A stretch of 64,000 nucleotides of DNA from Lantana camara (taxonomy: Eukaryota; Streptophyta; Magnoliopsida; Lamiales; Verbenaceae): positions 87,270,501 to 87,334,500 of the forward strand of contig CM074858.1 in assembly GCA_037501455.1 (NCBI GenBank). Direction: 5' to 3'. The position numbers and the translations under genes were made by a program. The notes beneath the pieces were generated by a model. That model searched no databases. It had not been told where the DNA came from and was given only the letters and a program-made list of their open reading frames with translations. Shown piece after piece: positions 35,357-49,114 of this stretch; position 1 is the stretch's first letter, and every line of letters begins with the position of its first letter.

Positions 35357-36463
35357 TGTAACGCCCCGACTTTTCAGTGGTACAGGTATGGCTTATGTGA
35401 CAATTACATACGCGTTTATATTAGTTAGTTATTTAATTATATAATTTACTTTTATTATTATTTCAATTGTTGAATAATTGAATTATTTGAAATTGTTTGA
35501 ATTGAATTTATATGAATTCTTGAACTATATGTGCTTGTATGACTCGTTTGCTTGCCGTTTCTATGTGAAATGAATTCGAAATTTCGTGGAAACTTAATAT
35601 GTTGGAATTATACATTTCATGAATATGGATATATGCTTGTTTCATGTTTTTGCATTTGTTTGATTGAGTTTTGAATTTAAATTGAATCGTGGAACCAAAT
35701 CGGGGGCTAACGAGCAATTAGCGCACCCTTGGTTCCATATGTGATATCTTGAGCTCGGGAACTCGGAATCGATTTTCGTCAACTTCTTGAACTCGTATCG
35801 AAAATTCGGGTTTAATGAACTTAGCTTCATATTTTTCCAAAATTATTTGAACCTCCGAAATTTAACCGAAATATGATCCGTCCGCCAAAATTGCCACATC
35901 TCACCAAAATGGCCATATCTTTTGCCATACTTAACCAAATTAACCATGGTTTGACTTTTTGGAAACCTAAGTAATCTTCTAATAGCCCATAACCATCCCC
36001 AACCGAACCAACCCTCACACAAAGAAGAAAACTCAGCTAAAACCCCTGCTCTCCAGTTCATTCCCGTCACGTTGCCATACTTGGAGATTAAGGGCTCAAA
36101 TCTTTTCCAACCTTCATCCAATCCAAAAGGTGAGCTTAGGATTGTAATATAAATTCATTATTAGTCATTTTAAGCCATGCATCCCCAATTTTGAGCTTGT
36201 GTGCATGGAGTTTTGAAGAGATGATGAAATAGTTAGGGTTTGGTTCCATAACTTGATCTCATACATTCCTTGGTGCTTTTGATTGTTTTAAAGCATGAAA
36301 GTGGTTGCCTTAACTCCCTCTTTTCCTTTATTAACTTTTATTATTTGGTAGTTGTGTAATTAATGTGATGCCATTAAAGACTTTGAAGAATTTTGAGCAT
36401 GAAACTTGAATTTCCAACTGCTCTCCTTGAACCTTGCGGCTATGACGTTTTTGGGGCTGAAAT
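35357..36463 (+). repeat. E3 3' LTR, first part
   Basis: Colinear with 17000-18105. Split at 36463 by E7 with TSD GAAAT (36459-36463 and 47014-47018). Confidence 0.85.
36459..36463. repeat. TSD GAAAT, left copy (E7)
   Basis: GAAAT before TGTAGCACCCGG; right copy at 47014-47018. Confidence 0.85.
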
Positions 36464-36943
36464 TGTAGCACCCGGAACAAAAGGCGCCACATCCCCCGCA
36501 CTATGAGTCTAGTCCACATGTGAAATGGATAGTCCAAGCATGAATCGGACTCATAGCGAACGGGAGACAAAAATAAAAGATATCCTAGCTAGGCGGAACC
36601 TAACCCAGTACCAAATATATCAAAAATAACCAAGAGTGCAATGCGGAAGCAATAACTTGTAAATTATACATTTCAACAATGGCAGCACGTCCGAAAATTT
36701 CCAAAATATAAATTAAATCCATCATGCATCCTATCAACGGGTTCAACTGAACATGCGATCTATCCTGGATCAATCCAACAATAATCATAATTGGCACACA
36801 GGCCCAATACATAAAGGAACTATAATTAAAACATAACAATATGAAATGTGACTCGAGTGTACAAGTGTGACTCGAAAAAAATTGCAATGACTCGACTCCC
36901 GCCTAGCCAAAACCTGCAAGAACTGAGAAGTGGGAAAGAAGGG

Positions 36944-36962
36944 TCAGTCTCTAGAAGACTGA
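36944..36962. other. Conserved LTR stem-loop (E7 version)
   Basis: TCAGTCT, five-base loop, AGACTGA; identical at 43914-43932 in the other LTR, with a decayed copy in E1 at 12057-12075. Confidence 0.55.
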
Positions 36963-37702
36963 GTGAGTAGGAGTGATAAATATATAGAAACATGCACATG
37001 CAAGTCATAAATCCCGAGCAAAGTTTTATTTAAAGTTAGTTCCCAAGAGAGCAAGAGAATAACTAAGCAATGCTCGGACTTTACGACTATTCATATTAAA
37101 TTCATTAAGTTCATAACTCATACAAAATCAATAAGGCTCGGCGAGTGAGCGTGCATAATCTCCAACCAAACTCTGACCGTGTACGACAAATATCATTATT
37201 ATATTAAATACGCGATCACACAATACATTATAATACATGCAAGCCATAAAACATAACATAAGACATAGTCGTTTGGACAATCCGTGTCTCGGCCTTCCCG
37301 CACGGTGCATAACAATCATAACATAATCATAATCATAAAATAAGTTCCAACCTTCTTCCTCCGGGTGGTGGAAGGGTTAGCAAGACCCGACCACCGGTCC
37401 ATACATTGACCCAGGGGGATACAAGAATCCCCCAAGGGCACTCAGCTCCCATTCCCCTCTAAACCTCCTAGCGAGGGCCGGTATCACCGTAAATGTGGTG
37501 GGACTAGTACAAGGGATCACCGTCGGCCCTTGCCTCCCCGGATAGCCACTTGCACTAAGTCCCTACGCCAGTGCATTCATAATCATGTTCATAATCATAT
37601 TCTCGCCAAAACATTTGATTTATAAGAAACATAATATATTTCATAATTCATGAGAAAAGGTTTACTCGATCATAATTTGCTCGATGACTCTACCTTGGAA
37701 AT

Positions 37703-37705
<3 letters not shown>

Positions 37706-37748
<43 letters not shown>
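37706..37748. repeat. TA microsatellite
   Basis: About 43 bp of pure TA; the sister LTR has only a short ATATACATATATA stretch near 44675. Confidence 0.9.
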
Positions 37749-37756
<8 letters not shown>

Positions 37757-38913
37757 AGGTTTTGGCCAAAACTTGTCACATAAGGGTTGTAGGGTTTGAT
37801 ATGTAACTAGAACGAAAACACCCTCACCTGGAATACAACGAGACATAAAGCATGAGTAATACGGTGCCTATTCAATTCGGAAGTCTCCGCCTTGCAAACG
37901 AACTGTACAAGAGAAGGAACAATGTGTACTCGTGAGAATTGACTCCATATGAAACCACATAGACGCACGGAATGTTATGCACATGATATGGGATGCATAA
38001 GAAGCATGAGTCGTGTGATGGGGTCATATAATCAAGTAATTCATTCAAAACATTCAATACATGGTGGTTTCATATTCATGTGTTTCATATCTTTCATATT
38101 TTATATCAAATCGAGCCATAAGCTTATACAATAATCATAACTCATACCATAGCATATTTACAATGCATGCGAGTCATAAATGAAGCGAGAAGTTATCATA
38201 TGAGGTTAATAAATGGAGGAACAATTCATACATGCAAGCTAGAAAGCATTTTAAGGCATATTGGATCATAATTCACAAAATGTTTAGCAAGATCACATTA
38301 TGATTTCATAATATACAAGTTAACATATAATATAACATATTAACGAAATATATAAGTCATGGAAGAAGCTATACAAAACATACCAAACAATTGAACAAAG
38401 CAAACAATTCATGCACGCATAAAAGTAGCACATAAACATTTATGTTGTCATTGCACGTATATGCATTGAATTCATAGCATGAAATTCATAAACATATCAA
38501 GATATATCACATATAATCAATTAATTAAGCATATAATACATTCAAAACACATATGGAGTCCGAGGAAGTGGAGGGAAAGCAAGAAAACGGATTGGGCAAG
38601 CTTTTAGTGAGAGCTGACAGTTTGCGGGAATGCACGAGCTTTAAAGAATTGAACATATCTTGAGTTATAGAATTTGGAATGGAGTTTTGTTTGTTTTAAA
38701 TGAAACTAGACACATAGATCTTTCCAATGGTATATGGCACGAATCATGGTTCAAAGTGATGTGGAAATGCCAAAGGTCTGAAGTTGGGTGAGTGCAGTAT
38801 TTCGGCTCAATAATGAGAGAAGATATTAACGTGATTCCAATTGGAGAATATTCTACACTTCAAGAGGTTTCCGTGGGTTCAAAAATCAAGTCAATCTGAG
38901 TACACTTGAATAG

Positions 38914-39025
38914 TGAACGGTCGTTTGAAATCCATGCACAAAACTAGGAACGACCGTTCGGAGGGGCACGACGGTTCTGTTCGGTTGAACGACCGTTCAT
39001 GAAGAAACCGAACGACCGTTCGGTT
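38914..39025 (-). repeat. Palindrome array in E7 left LTR
   Basis: Units TGAACGGTCGTTTG, GGAACGACCGTTCGG, TTGAACGACCGTTCA and CCGAACGACCGTTCGG. Confidence 0.75.
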
Positions 39026-39963
39026 TGCTCTGGGTCGAAAAACAGGGCATTGACATGGTATAATGTGAACGGGATGGTCCCAAACACCTCTAATTCCAAG
39101 CAAAATACACCACAAAAGCACCATAAATACACATATATATGCACATATCACTCATCCATTCTTCAATTAATCAACCAATCCATAAATATATATATATCTA
39201 TATACATTTACATATATATATATACACACATATACATACACATACTCATACTCCAAGATTTCAAACAATTAAACATAGAATTCATTGATTATCATGTATT
39301 CAAGCATCTACACACCAAGACCCAAGTTATCATGCAAGAATCACCAATCCCATCATAATTAATATATATACACAAACCCACATATACCTTGGAAGGAAGA
39401 AGGAAGAGAAGATGGAGGAAGAGGATGGAGCTTGAAATCTTGCTTGGAGTTGGAAGATATAACCTTGTCTCTTCCTCTCTTGCTTGGGGTTCAATTTGGA
39501 AGAGAAGGGAAGGGTTTGGAAAGCCTTGATGTTGGGAGAGAAATTGGAAGAAGAAGAATGAAAAGGGGGTGTGGAAATATCGTGTATTAAGAGGCAAGAA
39601 GAGAGGAAATTACACTTTGGTCCTTCTATAATTTAAGAGCTCCAATTGGGTCCCGAAAGTTTGGTTGGTGAATAATTGGAGTCCGAATCAAAGTTCGATT
39701 GAGTCCAAGGACTTCATATAAGATCAAATAAGTGCAGAAGTAAAATAAAACATTTAATTACCAAGTAGACACGTTAGAAACGAATTTAAATAACACTGTC
39801 AATTAAATCATATAAGTCATATACGTCACATAATAGCAATTAATTCAAGAAATTATTAAATTTAATAATTACTTAGCAATTAAAACACATAAAGCCACAT
39901 AACTCTCGGTCTAAACCCACTCGTGACGTCATACCTATAAGGCCGAAAAATCGGGCCGTTACA

Positions 39964-42900
39964 ACCTCTCCCCCTTAAGAGGACTTGGTCCCCAGGTCCA
40001 CTGCTTTGTATTCTGAACTCTGAGTAAACTTCCCGTGTTCATTCCACGCGGGTTAGCAACTCCCCGTCAGGAATTAGTTCGGTAAAGGTCTTCAAGCACG
40101 ACGGGTCTTCAATTGCTGTTAAATCACGACCCTCAACTCACCAAAACGTAAACACTCGAAAGTCTAGCAAGTAGCAAGCAAAGAAAGAGCCCCGTCTTTC
40201 GAGCAACAATGAGAGAACCCCGTCTCTCAAACAACAACAAGAGAACCCCGTCTCTCAAACAACAACAAGAGAGAACCCCGTCTCTCAAACAACAACAAGA
40301 GAGAAAAGATAAATAAACAAGCACGCATAGACCACACAAGAAACAGGTATAAAATATCAAATACATCAAGTATCAATGATACAAAAGTATTTAATACAAC
40401 AAGCAATCCAAGCACTTAGCATTATAAAATTATTCGAACTAAAATTGCATGTATGCATATGCCATGGATGCTTGATGTACCGTTCACCGATGTTCGAGAA
40501 TCTTCCATCGTAGTGATCCGACCTAACACTTGATGCAATGTTGAAGGTTTCTCTAGCCAAAGTGTCATGCCTCGGAATCCCGATATGTTTGTACTTCATT
40601 GACCACTCGATCTCTATCTTTCGATCCATTGCCTTATTCTTACCAAATCACCACGATCCAAAATTCCACTCTTGAAAATGCGCTTAACTTAATTGAATCA
40701 ACTTGTTATTCACCACGATTCATTTTTGACTTGTTCGGTTGCTCGAGCTAGTCATTTGATAACTCAAAATTCCAATTTTTCCCATCCTAATAGCATCCCC
40801 GACTCGTCATGGAAAACGACTCACGAGCCGGTAACCCTCTTGTTTATGTTGTGACTCGTCCTAGACATTCCACTCTCAGCGCCCGATTGAATTGCCTCTC
40901 ACTTTGCCCATCACGGAATATGATGATCCGATTGGCTTTCCCCTTACCCAATACTTTCCTTGCTAATTCTTGAAATTCCTTCATAGTCCCATGTCTCCAA
41001 GCAGAAGATACGTTATATCATCTACGATCTTTTTAATCTTGGAAGATTTAACTTATAAGTCTCATAATAAGAAATCAACCAGGTTGATTCTTCAATCGAA
41101 GTTACCCACGATCATTCCTTTACCCTATCTTAACGTTTCAATTCCCAAGCATTCCTTGACTCTACATCTTCATCTCTTGGAGCACTTGTCCCTTCCAACA
41201 CCATTCTCGAGATTTCATTCACCTTGGTTTTGAAACTCCATTGAATGCTAGACCCTCCATTTCATTTCCTATAGCCTTTGTAGACTCCCGTTACTTGTGG
41301 ATTCTTGCATTTCCGTTGTTTCTACCAGAGGTAATCCATTAAACCACAACAAAAATTTAAATTACTTCCCGGTCGGCTCTCACCCTTAAAATTTGCATTC
41401 TAACTCTTTGAACTTGTTCTACTGCCTCTCGGATCAAAGATTCTTGACATCTTTAATTTAGCTTCCTCGATATCGATGGTTCTAACCAAGTTACATGTAC
41501 AGTGGTCTCAATCACACTCAATTCGAAATGATTGGTAGGGATAACAACCTACTTACTTCATTCTAATTTTCGGTTCTACTTTTCGGAGTCCTACTGTTCC
41601 TCTTTTCTTTTGATAAACACTTTGCAACCCAAATATTTCTTCTTCTTTACTTGATTCAAGTAAGACCCGGTTGGAGTAACACTCGATAAACGAAGTGGGA
41701 GAAATTCCCTATCAATTAAACACTAAGACATGTATGTGGGATTAAGATGCCAATGCACGTAACAACAATTAAAGATGCAACACATTGGAGAAATTAAATC
41801 AATTAAGAATGTAAGCACATATAGATAAAGGAGATTAAATGATTTAAAACGATGTATGATGCACGTGCCATGAATGCAATACACCTATCACCGTAGTGGT
41901 AAGCTTTAGCCCGGGAACTTGTTCTTCATCTCCTTAATTACGGATTTGATTTGATCTTGTTGATCATCTCTCGTTTTTCCCATGATCTTCGAAGTCTTCA
42001 TAAGTTTTCCTTGGATCAATTTGTGTGTCTCCATAGCCGAGATTACAATTCTTGAACTCAAAGTCTTCTAAACCCATGGAATTAGGTATTTCGAATCCTT
42101 CCCAAGATTGGGTCCCTAATCGTTGCCCGAATCTTCTCCATGGTTATCCCAAATCCTTCTCCTACTGATCACCTTGAATGAAGTCCCCTTCGTTTCCGTT
42201 ATGAATTCGAATCAGTTGTAGATCTTTGTCGTTTAATTGTTTACACTCGAGCATAGGATTTCCTTCTAAGGACTGTGTGCCTTTCTTTATCGTTTCCATT
42301 TGTTGTTATATCTCCCAATTCATCCTCACAACACGACAATTCAGCTTGGATCTGGAAGATAAACTCCAGTCCAGCCGAAGATAAAACCGTCAACATTGTT
42401 ACCTCCCATAGGGTTGCATTCACCGTTTTGGATTGATTCTCTTAGCTCTTTTCAAATCTAGCTTCTTTCCGAACTCGGCTTCTGAAACTTAATTTATTCG
42501 GAAGTTCTGCTTTGCCGATTCGCCTTGCTCGCCATTCACAAATCCTAGTATATCCCAAATCTTCTACCCCGAACTTGAAACTAATTAGCTTGATTCACTT
42601 GAGAACTCATCCTAGATGACCTTTGTTGCTAGCTTCTCAGGAATCTTATTTTACCTTGAGTCCTCTTGGTTATCATCGTCCCTTCGTCGATCCAAACCTC
42701 AAAATAAAGTAACTTCGAGGTTTTTCTTTGATTATTTATACCGAACGATCCTTGGTACTACTAACTCAATCCCAATTAAACATCTTATATTTTCCCACTT
42801 GCTCGTACATTAAAGCCTTGAATCTTAATGTCTTTAGGTTTTCCTTCACTTTTCCCTTGAATTAAACGAGCCTCTTGGTCCCGGTTGATCAACTCCATTT

Positions 42901-43433
42901 GTGTTGTAGGTACGTGGTTTTATCTTGTGGGTTATAGACATTCCACACCCACTTCACGCATTAGTTAATCCCTATCTTGAGCTTGAACTCCCAGCACATA
43001 GCTTTGTCGTAAGGACCCTGAAACACCAAAATTTCTCTAAATCTCCGGAACCTTCTTCCACTCATCCGTACCCAAAAGAAGAGCCCTTGATAAGTTGTTG
43101 TCATTTTAGAAATTGGCCGTGGTTTGATGTTGTAGCAATATTCTACACTCATACTCAACTTAAGTATAAATACATGTTGATTAGTAAGTGCACATGACAT
43201 ATAATTAGCATAAAAAAGCACATATTGATGCAGAATGCAACATATAATTCAACAAAAATTTAATTTAAACACATTTAATAATAAATTTCTCCATGTCAAA
43301 TTTCAATAACAAATCTCATGATCAATACGGGGCACACATTGACATATTGTTCCTAGGCCGTTCGACCTACACTTGACATGACACGACACAAAGAGCCCTG
43401 GTTTTACAACCGGGCTCTGATACCACTTAAGGA
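39964..43433 (-). other. E7 internal region, non-coding
   Basis: 3.47 kb with no domain and no long ORF. The 3' end (minus strand) shares blocks with E4. The 5' end has the primer site and a GTTGATTAGTAAGTGC block also present just 5' of the E4 gag. Where E4 has gag (41880-43150 by alignment of flanks) E7 has unrelated-looking sequence. The CT-rich repeat CCCCGTCTCTCAAACAACAA occurs several times at 40190-40290. Confidence 0.65.
43414..43425 (-). other. E7 primer binding site (initiator tRNA-Met)
   Basis: TGGTATCAGAGC on the minus strand, 8 bases from the LTR. Confidence 0.85.
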
Positions 43434-45279
43434 TGTAGCACCCGGAACAAAAGGCGCCACATCCCCCGCACTATGAGTCTAGTCCACACGTGAAATGGAT
43501 AGTCCAAGCATGAATCAGACTCATAGCGAACGGGAGACAAAAATAAAAGATATCCTAGCTAGGCGGAACCTAACCCAGTACCAAATAAATCAAAAATAAC
43601 CAAGAGTGTAATGCGGAAGCAATAACTTGTAAATCATACATTTCAACAATGGCAGCACGTCCGAAAATTTCCAAAATATAAATTAAATCCATCATACATC
43701 CTATCAACGGGTTCAACTAAACATGCAATCTGTCCCGGATCAATCCAACAATAATCATAATTGGCACACAGGCCCAATACATAAAGGAACTATAATTAAA
43801 ACATAACAATATGAAATGTGATTCGAGTGCACAAGTGTGACTCGAACAAAATTGCAATGACTCGACTCCCGCCTAGCCAAAACCTGCAAGAACTGGGAAG
43901 TGGGAAAGAGGGGTCAGTCTCTAGAAGACTGAATGAGCAGGAACGATAAATATATAGAAACATGCACATGCAAGTCATAAATCCCGAGCAAAGTTTTATT
44001 TGAAGTTAGTTCCCAAGAGGGCAAGAGAATAACTAAGCAATGCTCGGACTTTACGACTAATCATATTAAATTCATTAAGTTCATAACTGATACAAAATCA
44101 ATAAGGCTCGGCGAGTGAGCGTGCATAATCTCCAACCAAAATCTGACCGTGTACGACAAATATCATTATTATATTAAATACGCGATCACACAATACATTA
44201 TAATACACGCAAGCCATAAAACATAACATAAGACATAGTCGTTTGGGCAATCCGTGTCCTGGCCTTCCCGCACGGTGCATAACAATTATAACATAATCAT
44301 AATCATAAAATAAGTTCCAACCTTTTTCCTCCGGGTGGTGGACGGGTTAGCAAGACCCGACCACCGGTCTATACATTGACCCAGGGGGGTACATGTATCC
44401 CCCAAGGGCACTCAGCTCCCATTCCCCGCTAAACCTCCTAGCGAGGGCCGGTATCACCGTAAATGTGGTGGGACTAGTACAAGGGATCACCGTCGGCCCT
44501 TGCCTCCCCGGATAGCCACTTGCACTAAGTCCCTGGGCCCGTGCATTCATAATCATGTTCATAATCATATTCTCGCCAAAAAATTTGATTCATAAGAAAC
44601 ATAACATATTTCATAATTCATGAGAAAAGGTTTACTCGATCATAATTTACTCGATGACTCTACCTTGAAAATAACATATACATATATACATAAGGTTTTG
44701 GCCAAAACTTGTCACATAAGGGTTGTAGGGTTTGATATGTAACTAGAACGAAAACACCCTCACCTGGAATACGACGAGACATAAAGCATGAGTAATACGG
44801 TGCCTATTCAATTCGGAAGTCTCCGCCCTGGAAACGAACTGTACAAGAGAAGGAACAATGTGTACTCGTGAGAATTGACTCAATATGAAACCACATAGAC
44901 GCACGGCATGTTATGCACATGATATGAGATGCATAAGAAGCATGAGTCGTGTGATGGGGTCATATAATCAAGTAATTCATTCAAAACATTCAATACATGG
45001 TGGTTTCATATTCATGTGTTTCATATCTTTCATATTTTGTATCAAATCGAGCCATAAGCTTATACAATAATCATAACTCATACCATAACATATTTACAAT
45101 GCATGCGAGTCATAAATGAAGCGAGAAGTTATCATATGAGGTTAATAAATGGAGGAACAATTCATACATGCAAGCTAGAAAGCATTTTAAGGCATATTGG
45201 ATCATAATTCACAAAATGTTTAGCAAGATCACATTATGATTTCATAATATACAAGTGAACATATAATATAACATATTAA

Positions 45280-45461
45280 CGAAATATATAAGTCATGGAA
45301 GAAGCTATACAAAACATACCAAACAATTAAACAAAGCAAACAATTCATGCACGCATAAAAGTAGCACATACGAAATATATAAGTCATGGAAGAAGCTATA
45401 CAAAACATACCAAACAATTAAACAAAGCAAACAATTCATGCACGTATAAAAGTAGCACATA
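45280..45461. repeat. 91-bp tandem duplication in E7 right LTR
   Basis: Two copies, 45280-45370 and 45371-45461, differing at one visible base (CACGCATA against CACGTATA). The left LTR has one copy. Confidence 0.9.
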
Positions 45462-45973
45462 AACATTCATGTTGTCATTTCACGTATATGCATTGAATTC
45501 ATAGCATGAAATTCATAAACATATCAAGATATATCACATATAATCAATTAATTAAGCATATAATACATTCAAAACACATATGGAGTCCGAGGAAGTGGAG
45601 GGAAAGCAAGAAAACGGATAGGGCAATCTTTTAGTGAGAGCTGACAGTTTTCGGGAATGCATGAGCTTTAAAGAATTGAACATATCTTGAGGTATAGAAT
45701 TTGGAATTGAGTTTTGTTTGTTTTAAATGAAACTAGACACATAGATCTTTCCAATGGTATATGTCACGAATCATGGTTCAAAGCGATGTGGAAATGGCGA
45801 AGGTCCGAAGTTGGGTGAGTGCAGTGTTTCGGCGATGTGGCGACACAATTTTCAAATGATCATAACTCAATAATGAGAGAAGTTATTAACGTGATTCCAA
45901 TTGGAGAATGTTCTACACTTCAATAGGTTTCCGTGGGTTCAAAAATCAGGTCAATCCGAGTCCATTTGAATAG

Positions 45974-46085
45974 TGAACCGTCGTTTGAAATCCATGCACA
46001 AAACTAGGAACGATCGTTCGGAGGGGCAGAACGGTTCTGTTCGGTTGAACGGTCGTTCATGAAGAAACCGAACGACCGTTCGGTT
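45974..46085 (-). repeat. Palindrome array in E7 right LTR
   Basis: Units near-identical to the left copy; some halves changed (GGAACGATCGTTCGG, TTGAACGGTCGTTCA) yet still palindromic. Confidence 0.75.
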
Positions 46086-47151
46086 TGATCTGGGTCGAAA
46101 AACAGGGCATTGACATGGTATAATGTGAAGGGGATGGTCCCAAACACCTCCAACTCCGATTCCAAGCAAAATACACCACAAAAGCACCATAAATACACAT
46201 ATCACTAATCCATTCTTCAACTAATCAACCAATCCATATATATATATATATATATATACACCTACATATATATATACACCCATATACACACATACTCATA
46301 CTCCAAGATTTCAAGCAATTAAACATAGAATTCATTCATTATCATGTATTCAAGCATCTACACACCAAGACCCAAGTTATCATGCAAGAATCACCAATCC
46401 CATCATAATTAATATATATACACAAACCCACATATACCTTGGAAGGAAGAAGCAAGAGAAGATGGAGGAAGAGGATGGAGCTTGGAATCTTGCTTGGAGT
46501 TGGAAGATATAACCTTGTCTCTTCCTCTCTTGCTTGGGGTTCAATTTGGAAGAGAAGGGAAGGGTTTGGAAAGCCTTGATGTTGGGAGAGAAATTGGAAG
46601 AAGAAGAATGAAATGGGGGTGGGGAAATATCGTGTATTAAGAGGCAAGAAGAGAGGAAATTACACTTTGGTCCTTCTATAATTTAAGAGCTCCAATTGGG
46701 TCCCGAAAGTTTGGTTGGTGAATAATTGGAGTCCGAATCAAAGTTCGATTGAGTCCAAGGACTTCATATAAGATCAAATAAGTGCAGAAGTAAAATAAAA
46801 CATTTAATTACCAAGTAGACACGTTAGAAACGAATTTAAATAACACTGTCAATTAAATCATATAAGTCATATACGTCACATAATAGCAATTAATTCATGA
46901 AATTATTAAATTTAATAATTACTTAGCAATTAAAACACATAAAGCCACATAACTCTCGGTTTAAACCCACTCGTGACGTCATACCTGTACAGCCGAAAAA
47001 TCGGGGCGTTACAGAAATGCTATTGATTTGTGGTGCTTTGTTTGCTTTTATATCTTGTTTATGAAGTGTATATGTTCTCCGATGTGTTACCCCTGTTTTA
47101 GCCCTGTTTTTCCCCGAGTTTCAGTAGCAATCGTAGCAGACAACAGCGCAA

Positions 47152-47345
47152 TGAACGACCGTTCGCCGATTTTGTGCAGCAGCAACTGAACGATCGTTCA
47201 GTAGATGGCCTGAGTTTCTGTACCAATGAACGACCGTTCAGCCAGGAAGAAGGAAGGGACTGAACGACCGTTCAGTCCCCTGCAACCGGATTGTGGTTCT
47301 GTGATGATGAACCCCCGTTCACGAAAAAAGTGAACGCCCGTTCAC
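47152..47345 (+). repeat. Palindrome array in E3 3' LTR
   Basis: Six units, including the perfect 18-bp palindrome ACTGAACGATCGTTCAGT at 47185-47202 and GTGAACGCCCGTTCAC at 47330-47345. Confidence 0.75.
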
Positions 47346-48673
47346 TTCTTTGGGCCTGCTGTTACGTTTTTATTGATTCCTTGGTGTTTAATCTTATATT
47401 TTGGGCTTTAATTCATGATGTTTGTAATTTCAATTCTTCAATTTTTGTTTTGGTGGTGCTGTGTATATGTATATACAATTATTAGTGCATGCATGAGAGG
47501 TGTACGTGTATTTCTACATATATGTTTACATGCATGTTTGTAGTTTTAAATTGTTTTATTGTTAATGCGTGCATGCTATATATAGATATATGATTATATA
47601 TTAATTAAATGCAAGGTTAATGATATATTTTAAGTATGATTTAATTTGTTTAAATTATGGAACTAATTTGTTACGTATTTCGTGTTATTTAACTTCCGAT
47701 CATGACTTGAATGTCTTTATTTGCCTATTTTCTCTAATTTTAAACATGATACAGTATGTGTTATAATCGTTATATGAAATTCTTGGATTGATTTGATATG
47801 AAATGAGAAGTTATGAGCTTGAATGAACATGAACATTTCCATGGCATAATATCATCTCTTATGCATTCATATCATGATCATTACATTGTCGAGTGTCTTA
47901 TATGGTCATTTTGAGTCTCACTGAACCTTCCTTGCACAGATTTCGATCCAGTTCGAGACGAGGCCGGCCAGTGAGGCTCTTGTACTCTCCTTTTGTCGTT
48001 CTAAGGTGGGTTTCTCTACTATTTAGTTAAATGACCATATATACTCCCAATGTGTAAAAATTTCGGCCTAAATTTATTATATGTATATAGAGTCGTTTCA
48101 AGAGTAAATGATTTCAACTTAAAGCCATTATTTTATAAACCCTACCAAATGTTTTGGCGAGAAATGAATGAATGCAGAATGAGGCCCAGGGACTTAGTGT
48201 GAGTGGTTATCCAGGGAGACATGGGCCGACGGTGATCCCTTACACTAGTTCCAACCAAACAACGGCGTAATCGGGCCTCGTTAGGACTTAGCAAGGAATA
48301 GACGCTGAGTGCCATCTGGGGAGTTATGTAACCCCTTTTGGTCAATGAATGGATGGCCAGGCCTTGCAAACCTGTCCATCACCCGGAGGAAGAAGGTGTA
48401 AATGTTCATGAATATGCACAAAAGAAAGTAATGCATGAAAAGAAAGAAAGAATAGACGTTTAATGAATTACACAAGGTGTTGGTTGGAGATAATGCACGC
48501 CCACTCGCTGGCCATGAAAGACCTAAGGGAAATTGGTTGTTATAATCCCTTTTGATGATTTCTTTATTTCACCCACTTGGGAAATGCTTTAAAAACCTCA
48601 TTTAGGATTATAAGTTGCATGTGAATGTTTAAATACTGTCTTATATTATACTTATGCCCTGTTTTATACCCAC

Positions 48674-48690
48674 CAGTCCCTTTTGGACTG
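48674..48690. other. Conserved LTR stem-loop (E3 version)
   Basis: CAGTCC, loop CTTTT, GGACTG. In the E3 5' LTR the right arm has decayed (near 19763). Confidence 0.5.
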
Positions 48691-49114
48691 AACCCATTTG
48701 GTTTTCAGTTATGCAAGTTTTGGGGATTTGCTAGGTGGGAATCCGAGTTTTTCGGGATTTGTATTTGAGTCTAGCATTTCTTTTGTATAGTACACTCATC
48801 TCATGCTTATATTATGAGTCGATATTGTATTTTGGAGCATATATGATAGCCTAGGTCGTGATGGCTCTTTTGGATAATTGCACATTTGTATGAATTATTT
48901 TTGCAGCGTGAATGCTCATTGTATATATTATGATCAGTTATTGCTTCCGCTTTATTGTTACTCTGATTTTATGGTTTAAGGGTTATTCCCGTCTAGTATA
49001 GAGTGTGTGTAGTGTCCCCGTTCGCCGTGATTTAGCTCGTGTATGGATCATCCATTTCATCTACGGGTCGGGTCTCAGTGCGGGGGATATGGTACCTTGC
49101 ACTCGGGTGCTACA

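Larger units (their letters stand above)
36464..39963 (-). repeat. E7 3' LTR (left copy)
   Basis: TGTAGCACCCGG to GGGCCGTTACA. Has an expanded TA tract at 37706-37748. Lacks 33 bp after 38806 that the other copy keeps. Also carries the palindrome array and stem-loop. Confidence 0.85.
36464..47013 (-). mobile_element. E7: non-coding LARD-like gypsy element, minus strand
   Basis: LTRs 36464-39963 (3500 bp) and 43434-47013 (3580 bp), TSD GAAAT, primer site 43414-43425, polypurine tract 39964-39979, internal 3470 bp without recognisable gag or pol. Four differences in the first 197 bp of the LTRs by hand count, fewer than in E4, so it is probably one of the youngest insertions. Confidence 0.85.
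43434..47013 (-). repeat. E7 5' LTR (right copy)
   Basis: Colinear with the left copy. Carries a private 91-bp tandem duplication at 45280-45461 and ends GGGGCGTTACA. Confidence 0.85.
17000..49114 (+). mobile_element. E3: Tekay/Del-like chromovirus, plus strand, carrying E4, E5 and E7
   Basis: 5' LTR 17000-20208, primer site 20217-20228, gag to chromodomain 29749-35325, polypurine tract 35347-35356, 3' LTR 35357-36463 plus 47019-49114 (3203 bp against 3209 bp for the 5' LTR). E4 sits in the leader, E5 in the RT domain, E7 in the 3' LTR. Inserted in the 3' LTR of E2. Confidence 0.85.
47014..49114 (+). repeat. E3 3' LTR, second part
   Basis: Right TSD copy of E7, then the LTR continues at AAATGCTATTGATTTG as at 18102 and ends GGGTGCTACA at 49114. 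Palindrome array 47152-47345. Stem-loop CAGTCC-CTTTT-GGACTG near 48674-48690. Confidence 0.85.

Noticed and set aside
38950..39025. CGAACGACCGTTCG resembles the CGAAC-N4-GTTCG SOS operator of Gram-positive bacteria
   Set aside because: It lies in a plant retrotransposon LTR among related palindromes; no bacterial gene is nearby. Chance resemblance.
40970..43221. Short ORFs in the E7 internal region
   Set aside because: No similarity to gag or pol motifs, and the corresponding stretch of E4 has gag in another sequence; treated as non-coding.
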